9,841 nucleotides of DNA. Origin: Janthinobacterium lividum (GTDB lineage: Bacteria > Pseudomonadota > Gammaproteobacteria > Burkholderiales > Burkholderiaceae_D). This document shows positions 1 to 4,955 of this stretch, in pieces. The notes under the pieces were generated by a model. That model made no database searches, had not been told where the DNA came from, and worked only from the letters and a program-made list of their open reading frames with translations. Numbering within the stretch: position 1 is the first letter of the stretch; every line of letters starts with the position of its first letter. The translations under genes and the position numbers were made by a program. The DNA lies in the NCBI GenBank assembly GCA_945864765.1, contig CAMBDR010000091.1, positions 1 to 9,841 on the forward strand, in the 5' to 3' direction.

Positions 1-138
1 GCCCGCGACCGGAAGGTATTCAGCGGGCGCAGATACAGATACAGATACAGGTACAGGTACAGCAGCGAGGGCGCTGGCGGCTGCCGATGGGGCGGGGTTG
101 TTTACGGGGGTACTGTCGTCTTGTTTTACTACTGTCAT
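1..138 (-). CDS. Partial hypothetical protein (N-terminal 46 residues only), Pro/Ala/Val/Ser-rich start
   Basis: Reading leftwards from ATG at 138, an open frame of 46 codons runs off the left edge without a stop. It begins MTVVKQDDSTPVNNPAPS, continues with an Ala-rich stretch, and then has an alternating VPVPVSVSVS run before APAEYLPVAG. A purine-rich GGAAAA lies about 7 nt upstream as a plausible ribosome binding site, and a candidate promoter is at 277-250. The composition suggests a disordered, low-complexity N-terminal tail or linker, with the folded domain outside the window. There is no signal peptide and no recognisable domain in the visible part. It lies downstream of the peptidase operon on the same strand but is separated from it by about 460 bases, so it is probably transcribed independently. 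Function unknown. That this is a real gene is an inference from the open frame, the ribosome binding site and the promoter-like sequence. Confidence 0.5.
   Translation of the reverse strand, partial: MTVVKQDDSTPVNNPAPSAAASALAAVPVPVSVSVSAPAEYLPVAG
31..60. repeat. Hexanucleotide tandem repeat (5 units)
   Basis: Plus-strand units are AGATAC three times (31-48) followed by AGGTAC twice (49-60). The two types differ by one base. On the minus strand the repeat lies inside the partial gene 138-1 and encodes Val-Pro and Val-Ser dipeptides. Because the unit is 6 bases, gain or loss of units would change linker length without a frameshift. Confidence 0.85.
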
Positions 139-597
139 AACTATTTTCCAAATTTTCTACCATGCTGACAAACACTCATGCCATCACTTGCAACAATCGA
201 TCAAAAAATGCCGTGGCCGCTTTGTTCATCCAGCCCAGGAAGTGCGCAAATAATACTTCTCAGCAATATAAAATCAACATTGTGGCGAAATAAAAATATG
301 TGTTGAGAGTATCACCCATTAACCCAACGATCACAAGACATAATTTCATTTATGCAGTTACGCAGATGAATGTTTTTTTATTTAAATCTGAAGAAAATAT
401 CCGGCGCCAACAAAACCAGTGGGTTGATTGCTGCGACGCAGCAAAAACTACACCAATCACGCATTCTACATGCCATTTAACCATGCAACTGAAAAAGTAA
501 CAATCTTAGGTAAAATACACTATAAGTATTGTTGTTGGATTGCCACGACCGAAAGCGTGGGCTGGCCGATGCTTTTGTTTCAGATGCTAAATTTATC
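139..597. other. Gene-poor, AT-rich intergenic region (about 460 bases)
   Basis: No convincing gene is present. Short open frames at 300-500 and 428-679 lack ribosome binding sites and family-like sequence, and the second runs into the 3' end of the minus-strand gene at 598. The region holds a candidate minus-strand promoter at 250-277. It also holds a small hairpin (CCACG 543-547 with CGTGG 556-560, loop of 8) downstream of the stop at 598; no T-run follows it in the minus direction, so it is a poor terminator candidate. Nothing else was seen. Confidence 0.6.
250..277 (-). promoter_or_regulatory. Candidate sigma70 promoter for the partial gene 138-1
   Basis: On the minus strand, TTGATT (277-272) and TATTAT (255-250) are separated by 16 bases. 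They match the -35 and -10 consensus with two and one mismatches. The predicted 5' leader would be about 105 nt. AT-rich sequence gives such matches by chance, so confidence is low. Confidence 0.3.
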
Positions 598-1341
598 TCA
601 GGTGCGGGTTTTGATGCCGAAAAACGCTTTGATGGCGTCTTTGATGGTCTCACCACGGCTGATTATTTCGGGTTGGTAATCTGATTCGGGGATGGTTAAG
701 GGCCGCGTATCGCGCCGTTTCAGGTTGAACAGATATTTATCGCCGACTTCGTTTTCGATCAGGATATCCTGTTGGCCGGGTAGTAAAACCATGCGGGTGA
801 AGTAGCATTCCTGGGTATCGTCTTCGATTTCATCGTTGAAGGGAACCCTGTAAATTATTTCTATAAATATGCCTCTGCCAGTCTTAATATCGATACCCTC
901 TAGCAACCCGCAACGCAACCCACGTCCTTCTTCAAGGCCATTCATAATTTGTATATACCGCATACCGTTCAACTCAATCGGCGGCACCTCAGGCGGCGGT
1001 GCGCGCTTTACTGGCGGCGGGAAATCGGCAGATGTGGCTTCACGCACTTCTTGCGTGTCGATATTGATAAAATATTTACCACGGCTTGTATTCTCAACCA
1101 AAATATCACGCGTGCCGGGCCGATGTTTTATGCGTAAAAATTCGGGGCCATGCGCGGTTGTTTCATATTCCGGTGCGACGGCGGGACGTGATCTAAAAAC
1201 CTGCTTCATCCATAAACATTGCTCAGTTTTGATGTCAACTGCCGCCAAATAGCCATAGGGTCCAGGTGCCGCAACATCCTGGCAATGCCCGGCATCGTGA
1301 TAACGGATTCCATCCAATTCCAAAACAGGTTTGGCACGCAT
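598..1341 (-). CDS. Uncharacterised protein with two tandem copies of a ~95-residue domain; possible partner/immunity protein of the upstream peptidase
   Basis: A 247-residue protein starting at ATG 1341, with AGGA 7 nt upstream. I do not recognise its family. Comparing the two halves shows an internal duplication. LELDGIRY (7-14) matches IELNGMRY (122-129). DIKT (36-39) matches DIKT (151-154), at a constant offset of 115. PG..DILVEN (75-84) matches PG..DILIEN (188-197), and KYFINI (89-94) matches KYLFNL (202-207), at offset 113. A Pro-rich linker (about 106-121) joins the copies. No signal peptide or membrane segment is visible, so it is probably cytoplasmic. The gene lies 44 nt downstream of the aspzincin-like peptidase gene on the same strand, almost certainly in one transcript. 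A second, non-secreted gene directly after a candidate toxic peptidase suggests an immunity or chaperone role, which is inference only. The C-terminus (about 217-247) lies outside the repeats. Confidence 0.85.
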   Translation of the reverse strand: MRAKPVLELDGIRYHDAGHCQDVAAPGPYGYLAAVDIKTEQCLWMKQVFRSRPAVAPEYETTAHGPEFLRIKHRPGTRDILVENTSRGKYFINIDTQEVREATSADFPPPVKRAPPPEVPPIELNGMRYIQIMNGLEEGRGLRCGLLEGIDIKTGRGIFIEIIYRVPFNDEIEDDTQECYFTRMVLLPGQQDILIENEVGDKYLFNLKRRDTRPLTIPESDYQPEIISRGETIKDAIKAFFGIKTRT

Positions 1342-1385
1342 TATTTTTTCCTTTAATGGGAGGAGCTTATCAGTATGAATATCGC

Positions 1386-2543
1386 TTAGTGATCAAAAGC
1401 TACTTTGCGCTCAGCATCGGTCAATTGCCCGGCTGCATCAGCACAAAAAAAAGCCCAACTGTCAGCATTAACCATGGCTTGTGCATGGGAAAACGTCGCA
1501 CTCGTTGGTTTGATCGACTTGACGGCGGCATAGCGCACATCTTTTCCCAGCCCTGCTTCGCGATGTGCGGTTTCATGAATCAGGATACGCGCCCAATCGC
1601 GGTGGTCCTTAATTATCCCCTTATTTGTAAGAAAATTATCCGCAATATATATTACGGCGAGCCGTTCCGGGACGCCCCTCACAAAGGATTCTGATTTTTG
1701 ATTATCCCAGTCGGGAGTGTCTTTCACTGAATTACGAAGCTGCACGTGATCAGTTAATATCAATTGATTAGAGTTTAATAATGTCACCATCCGTTTAAAC
1801 CCAGTTTGCAGCTTGCCAATTGCCCTGTCAAGTTGCTGCTCGGTGGTGTTGACATCGGCAAACCAGCGTTTGACCAAGTCGCGTGCGCTGGCTTTTGCTT
1901 TGGCTCTGGTGGCATTCGATTCGGTCAGCATGCTCGCAGCGCGTTGCAGCAATGGCTTGCCCACCCCGCCATTTGCGTTGGCAAGCACGATCAAAGCACG
2001 TTGGCACCATGCTTGGGCATGTTGTACTGCGTTTGCCAAATTGGTTTTATCCTGTTGGCGAAGATGTTCTGTACTGTCAGCCAAATACCCCATTATCTGC
2101 CCAACATGCTTACCCTTAAACAGTTGCGAAGGCCAATCGCTATAGGATTTTGGCAACGAACAAATCATCACCTTTTGCCCACCGCGCTCGCGCTCAACGG
2201 TGGTATGCCTGAACAAGACCAAGGCCGCCAATTTGGCACAGGTATTGGCATTGCATCGGGTGTAATCGGCATGTTTATCGACATCATAATCACCCGTCGC
2301 CGCCAGCGTACCTTGCGCCAAGGGCACTGCACGACCTTTGGAAAACAAGCCGAAGTTGCCGTCAGTAAGTAAATAGCCACGCAGCTTTGGGAGCGCGCTG
2401 GCATAGGCTACGTGCGGGCCAGCCGGGGCTGAAAACTTGGCTAACTGTTTGATGGTGCTTTCGTAGGAAGGCCTGTAGTTGCCATTTTTAAAAGTTACAT
2501 GAGCACTTTCCATCTCATGGGAAAAAAAGCGGGTCATTGGCAT
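1386..2543 (-). CDS. Putative zinc metallopeptidase of aspzincin (M35, peptidyl-Lys endopeptidase-like) type, possible effector/toxin
   Basis: A 385-residue protein. I place the start at ATG 2543 because AGGAAA sits 7 nt upstream (2556-2551). A TTG at 2579 would extend it by 12 residues but lies only a few bases from the predicted transcription start. The C-terminal region carries HETAH (323-327) after a hydrophobic run (ARILI), then G-K-D335-V-R-Y338, then NADSWAFF (359-366). This order matches the aspzincin pattern: two His ligands and Glu in HExxH, a third ligand Asp in a GTxDxxYG-like motif, and a terminal NADSY/W-like motif. The Gly-Thr of the canonical motif is not conserved here. The central helix-rich part, including RDLVKRWF (W227), resembles the N-terminal half of M35 domains. 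Residues 1 to about 140 are unassigned. There is no signal peptide, so any export would need a specialised system such as type VI secretion. No vgrG, PAAR or rhs gene is visible. The gene leads an operon with the duplicated-domain protein. Confidence 0.8.
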   Translation of the reverse strand: MPMTRFFSHEMESAHVTFKNGNYRPSYESTIKQLAKFSAPAGPHVAYASALPKLRGYLLTDGNFGLFSKGRAVPLAQGTLAATGDYDVDKHADYTRCNANTCAKLAALVLFRHTTVERERGGQKVMICSLPKSYSDWPSQLFKGKHVGQIMGYLADSTEHLRQQDKTNLANAVQHAQAWCQRALIVLANANGGVGKPLLQRAASMLTESNATRAKAKASARDLVKRWFADVNTTEQQLDRAIGKLQTGFKRMVTLLNSNQLILTDHVQLRNSVKDTPDWDNQKSESFVRGVPERLAVIYIADNFLTNKGIIKDHRDWARILIHETAHREAGLGKDVRYAAVKSIKPTSATFSHAQAMVNADSWAFFCADAAGQLTDAERKVAFDH

Positions 2544-2550
2544 AAGGCAG

Positions 2551-2556
2551 TTTCCT
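2551..2556 (-). promoter_or_regulatory. Ribosome binding site deciding the peptidase start
   Basis: AGGAAA on the minus strand, 7 nt before ATG 2543. It favours ATG 2543 over the in-frame TTG at 2579, which has no Shine-Dalgarno sequence and would leave almost no leader. Confidence 0.7.
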
Positions 2557-2588
2557 AAAAAAGAATAAATTGACGGCAAAGTGGATGA

Positions 2589-2617
2589 ATTTTACATGGG
2601 ATTAAACGTTGCGTCAA
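2589..2617 (-). promoter_or_regulatory. Sigma70-type promoter of the peptidase operon
   Basis: On the minus strand, TTGACG (2617-2612), a 17-base spacer, and TAAAAT (2594-2589). Each hexamer has one mismatch to consensus. The predicted start of transcription is near 2583, giving a leader of about 40 nt before ATG 2543. It lies downstream of the terminator of the PEP-CTERM gene, so the operon has its own promoter. Confidence 0.6.
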
Positions 2618-2689
2618 CAGCGGTGGTTCGCCCAACTTTTTGCAGGTCACGGCTTTTCGCGTAGATCAAATTTTTTGCGGGTCTTCACA

Positions 2690-2727
2690 AAGCAAAAAAG
2701 GCCCGCAAATCAATGCGAGCCTTTTCT
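2690..2727 (-). terminator. Rho-independent terminator of the PEP-CTERM gene
   Basis: Stem arms 2696-2707 (AAAAGGCCCGCA) and 2714-2725 (TGCGAGCCTTTT) pair over 12 positions with one C-A mismatch and a 6-base loop. On the minus strand the hairpin ends in a run of six T (2699-2694), about 50 nt after the PEP-CTERM stop. Read on the plus strand it is weaker, with an interrupted T-run. A second 8-bp complement to part of the stem (TTTGCGGG 2674-2681 with CCCGCAAA 2702-2709) lies downstream on the minus strand. Confidence 0.85.
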
Positions 2728-2772
2728 TTGAATTAACCGTAAAAAGCGCGAAACCACGCGCAATGTAAGCGA

Positions 2773-3423
2773 TTATCCCAATTTTTGTGCCTTCTTGCGA
2801 CGGGCCAAAAAGCCCAACATGCCCAAACCAGCCAACATCATGGCGTAAGTTTCTGGTTCTGGCACAGGTGGCAAGGTGGTGTTGTCGATGGTTCTGAAAC
2901 CGGAACCGGCATCAAATTGCATTTGCTGGCCGCCATCGCAGCAGCCTTCCAAACCATACATATTCAAGGTGTGGTTGCCCGCACCAATATTGGCACTGAA
3001 TTGGAAAAACTGACTTGGATTGCTGTAACTACCACTCCACCACATATCATTGGTACGGAGATCAACCGCCTGGCCGTCCAGGAAAACCGCACCGCCACGA
3101 CCAAAATCAACCCCTGCGCGGAAGGTATAGTTGCCAGTGCTGCCCGCATCCACACCAAAATTAATGGTGGCTTTGAATGCAATATTGCTGTTCGAACCAA
3201 ACAAGCCCTGGTTGGAAACATTGTCATAGCTCGATACAGTGGTACTACCATAACCCGCGCCAGGCGTTGCAACGGCGGCATCCACCACCGAACGGTATTC
3301 TTCAGCCGTGGCCAAAGGGCCTGCCGCAGAATAACCGGTTTGCAATTGAATCGTGGCCGCATTGGCCGCAAACACCGTTGCCAAGCTGGCGGCGAGAATC
3401 GATAATTTTGCTAATTTTTTCAT
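2773..3423 (-). CDS. Exported PEP-CTERM sorting-domain protein, CCXG type
   Basis: A 216-residue protein. ATG 3423 is chosen because it begins a textbook signal peptide and has AGGG 6 nt upstream; an in-frame TTG at 3462 would put 13 residues in front of it. Residues 1-22 (MKKLAKLSILAASLATVFAANA) form the signal peptide, with predicted cleavage at ANA|A. The body is Gly/Asn/Ser-rich with beta-strand character. DFGRGGAVFLDGQAVD resembles the turn of PA14-like beta-sandwich domains. GCCDGG (C161, C162) fits the CCXG motif after which one PEP-CTERM family is named. The C-terminus has VPEP (187-190), a hydrophobic helix (YAMMLAGLGMLGFLA) and a basic tail (RRKKAQKLG), the tripartite signal recognised by exosortase (EpsH/XrtA) in Gram-negatives that make exopolysaccharide. 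It is therefore probably surface- or matrix-associated. No exosortase gene is in the window. The gene is monocistronic, divergent from the TA operon. Confidence 0.9.
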   Translation of the reverse strand: MKKLAKLSILAASLATVFAANAATIQLQTGYSAAGPLATAEEYRSVVDAAVATPGAGYGSTTVSSYDNVSNQGLFGSNSNIAFKATINFGVDAGSTGNYTFRAGVDFGRGGAVFLDGQAVDLRTNDMWWSGSYSNPSQFFQFSANIGAGNHTLNMYGLEGCCDGGQQMQFDAGSGFRTIDNTTLPPVPEPETYAMMLAGLGMLGFLARRKKAQKLG

Positions 3424-3508
3424 GAATTTCCCTAATAAATATTTTTTAGAATAAACCAACACTCAAACTACGTTTTCTGACCTGGCAGAGTTACTGCTGA
3501 TGCGACGC

Positions 3509-3514
3509 ATTATA
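3509..3514 (-). promoter_or_regulatory. Candidate -10 element for the PEP-CTERM gene
   Basis: A perfect TATAAT lies on the minus strand (3514-3509), giving a leader of about 79 nt. No good -35 hexamer stands 16-18 bases upstream, so the promoter may need an activator or be a chance match. Confidence 0.4.
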
Positions 3515-3551
3515 CAGAATTACCCCAAAAAAGATATGTTTTTATCGGGCA

Positions 3552-3564
3552 ATTTGCGGCAAAT
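3552..3564. promoter_or_regulatory. 13-bp palindrome between divergent promoters (candidate operator)
   Basis: ATTTGC-G-GCAAAT is a perfect inverted repeat with a 1-base centre. It sits upstream of the PEP-CTERM -10 element and about 40 bases upstream of the TA -35. It is followed by a direct repeat of ATCAAAT (3563-3569 and 3579-3585). Position and symmetry suggest a regulator binding site. The regulator is unknown. Confidence 0.35.
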
Positions 3565-3603
3565 CAAATGCATCAGGTATCAAATTCCAATACAAAACTT
3601 TCC

Positions 3604-3632
3604 TTGAGAAAAGTCCCAAAATAGACTACACT
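3604..3632 (+). promoter_or_regulatory. Sigma70-type promoter of the Xre-RES operon
   Basis: TTGAGA (3604-3609), a 17-base spacer, and TACACT (3627-3632), with one and two mismatches to consensus. The predicted transcription start is near 3639, giving a short leader of about 34 nt before ATG 3673 with AGGAG at 3663-3667. Confidence 0.55.
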
Positions 3633-3641
3633 GATTTCAGT
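3630..3641. promoter_or_regulatory. Candidate autoregulatory operator of the TA operon
   Basis: ACTGA-TT-TCAGT is a 12-bp inverted repeat overlapping the end of the -10 hexamer and the predicted transcription start. A wider inverted pair, TGAGAAA (3605-3611) and TTTCTCA (3641-3647), flanks the promoter. Xre-family antitoxins of RES modules typically repress their own promoters by binding such sites. Assignment to this antitoxin is inference. Confidence 0.4.
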
Positions 3642-3672
3642 TTCTCACTTCCACCCATTTGCAGGAGTCACC

Positions 3673-4104
3673 ATGTCTGCCCAAGCACACTATGCAGCAA
3701 CCGACGCCCATTCACCCAACGGCAGCCCCGGCCCCCAAGCCATTTCCGCTGCCGCCATTCGGGCCTTCAGTAATATTGCCGAATTATGGCAACTCTCCAT
3801 CGAACAGCAATTAGTTTTACTCGGCCACGCCAGCCGCTCCACGTATTTCCGCTGGAAAAAAGAACCGGAGCAAGCCAAACTCAGTCACGACACGCTCGAA
3901 CGCATCTCCTACATTCTTGGCATCTACAAAGCCCTCACCATTTTACTGCCTGACACAAAGGCCGCCGATCAATGGATCAAGCAACCCAATGACGCGCCGC
4001 AATTTGGCGGCCACAGCGCCTTGAGCCGCATGTTGTCCGGCAATGTGGGTGATTTGCTCACGGTGCGCCAATATCTGGACGCCATGCGCGGGGGCTGGGC
4101 ATGA
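3673..4104 (+). CDS. Xre/MbcA/ParS-type antitoxin of a RES-Xre toxin-antitoxin module
   Basis: A 143-residue protein starting at ATG 3673 with AGGAG 5 nt upstream. Residues 1-25 look disordered. Residues about 29-65 form an Xre-like helix-turn-helix region (ELWQLSIEQQLVLLGHASRS, then TYFRWKKEP). Residues about 71-143 match the toxin-binding domain once called DUF2384: LERISYILGIYKAL, W101, PN (105-106), FGGHSAL (111-117), and the C-terminal DLLTVRQYLDAMRGG. In this family the antitoxin dimerises, neutralises the RES toxin (its C-terminal end blocks the NAD+ site) and represses its own operon through the helix-turn-helix. The stop overlaps the toxin start by ATGA (4101-4104), giving translational coupling and the usual antitoxin-first order. 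Confidence 0.93.
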   Translation: MSAQAHYAATDAHSPNGSPGPQAISAAAIRAFSNIAELWQLSIEQQLVLLGHASRSTYFRWKKEPEQAKLSHDTLERISYILGIYKALTILLPDTKAADQWIKQPNDAPQFGGHSALSRMLSGNVGDLLTVRQYLDAMRGGWA

Positions 4105-4844
4105 AAAAGCTGGTTGCTGCCGTTACTGCCGCGTCTGCCGCTTCTACCGTTACTACCAGCCCGCGCCTGACCGATGTGGAATGGCACCCCGGCTTTCGCA
4201 TCATTCCCTCGCGCTTTCCCAGTGTGAATATTTTTGACCGGGTGGCCAAAGCGGAAGATTTCGAGGCACTCTACGTGCTCGAAGCCATGACCAACCCACG
4301 GATTCGGCAAGAAGTGGGCGAACTGTCGCTGGTGCCACCCGATGAACGCCGCTTTGGCCAGGGTTATGGCGCAATCATGGCAGCCTTTACCCACCTCAAC
4401 CCGGACGGCAGCCGCTTTAGCGACGGTTTGTACGGAGTATTTTATGCCGCTTACGAAAGACAAACCGCCGTGGCAGAAACCTGCTATCACTCGGGCAATT
4501 TTCTGCGCGCCACCCATCAACCGCCAACTCAGTTGCAAATGCGCGTCTACCATGTTGAAATCAGCGGCCAGTTTCATGATATTTGCGCCCTGCCGCCAAG
4601 CGACCCCATCCTAAGCCTGAATGACTATGCCGCCTCGCGCGTGCTGGGCAAGCAGGTGCGCAGCCAGGGCGCGCATGGCATCGTGTACCCGAGCGTGCGC
4701 CACGTGGGAGGACTGTGTGTGGCCACCTTTAAAACCACGCCGCTTTCCAATTGCCGCCATGCCTGCCATATGCTGTACCAATGGGACGGCGATAACATCA
4801 GCCATGTGTTTGAAGAAGTCGGCACCTCGCCCACCATCAGTTAA
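4101..4844 (+). CDS. RES-domain toxin (NAD+ phosphorylase/glycohydrolase family)
   Basis: A 247-residue protein. Known RES toxins such as mycobacterial MbcT degrade cellular NAD+ and stop growth. The RES signature is visible: R105 in GSRFSDG, Y115 in GVFYAAY, and E126 in AVAETCYH. The Arg-Tyr-Glu spacing (10 then 11 residues) matches the catalytic triad of characterised members. A later segment, GIVYPSVR with S198, then GGLCVATF, matches the conserved C-terminal Ser region. The protein is longer than the roughly 150-residue minimal RES toxins because of about 90 N-terminal residues (RLTDVEWHPGFRIIPSRFP and onward). As far as I recall these also occur in a longer RES subfamily. The first 20 residues are Ala/Thr-rich and may be lineage-specific. 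The start overlaps the antitoxin stop, and the only Shine-Dalgarno-like sequence is a G-run about 7 nt upstream. No strong terminator follows. Confidence 0.92.
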   Translation: MKKLVAAVTAASAASTVTTSPRLTDVEWHPGFRIIPSRFPSVNIFDRVAKAEDFEALYVLEAMTNPRIRQEVGELSLVPPDERRFGQGYGAIMAAFTHLNPDGSRFSDGLYGVFYAAYERQTAVAETCYHSGNFLRATHQPPTQLQMRVYHVEISGQFHDICALPPSDPILSLNDYAASRVLGKQVRSQGAHGIVYPSVRHVGGLCVATFKTTPLSNCRHACHMLYQWDGDNISHVFEEVGTSPTIS

Positions 4845-4955
4845 TCTAAAAATAAAACCTAAAATTAAACAAGCCACGCTTGCATGCGATATTTTCAGCC
4901 AATTTCTTGCAAGCTCCTTTATAATCAATCCTTTCTAAAAAATGTATAGCCAATC
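4845..4955 (+). promoter_or_regulatory. valS: valS upstream region with perfect -10 element and inverted repeat
   Basis: TATAAT at 4920-4925 is a perfect -10 hexamer placing transcription start near 4932, about 24 nt before valS ATG. No good -35 hexamer is correctly spaced. A 7-bp inverted repeat (GCTTGCA 4878-4884 and TGCAAGC 4908-4914) lies just upstream of the -10. It is not followed by a T-run, so it reads better as a binding site or weak hairpin than as the TA terminator. Read-through from the TA operon into valS is therefore possible. Confidence 0.4.

Noticed and set aside
300..500. Plus-strand open frame of 66 residues
   Set aside because: It starts at GTG with no ribosome binding site, has no family-like sequence, and lies in AT-rich intergenic DNA where open frames of this size occur by chance.
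428..679. Plus-strand open frame of 83 residues
   Set aside because: It has no Shine-Dalgarno sequence and its 3' part is antisense to the well-supported gene at 598-1341.
2544..2579. TTG start at 2579 for the peptidase (12 extra residues)
   Set aside because: It lies only a few bases from the predicted transcription start and has no ribosome binding site, while ATG 2543 has AGGAAA at good spacing.
2674..2709. Alternative 8-bp stem (TTTGCGGG with CCCGCAAA) suggesting attenuation
   Set aside because: In the minus-strand RNA the terminator stem forms first and is longer. No regulated gene follows directly, since the next operon has its own promoter.
3969..4577. Minus-strand open frame of 202 residues across the TA genes
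   Set aside because: It overlaps two strongly supported plus-strand genes, and its translation resembles no protein family.
4878..4914. Inverted repeat GCTTGCA/TGCAAGC as terminator of the TA operon
   Set aside because: The stem is only 7 bp with a 23-base loop and no T-run follows it.
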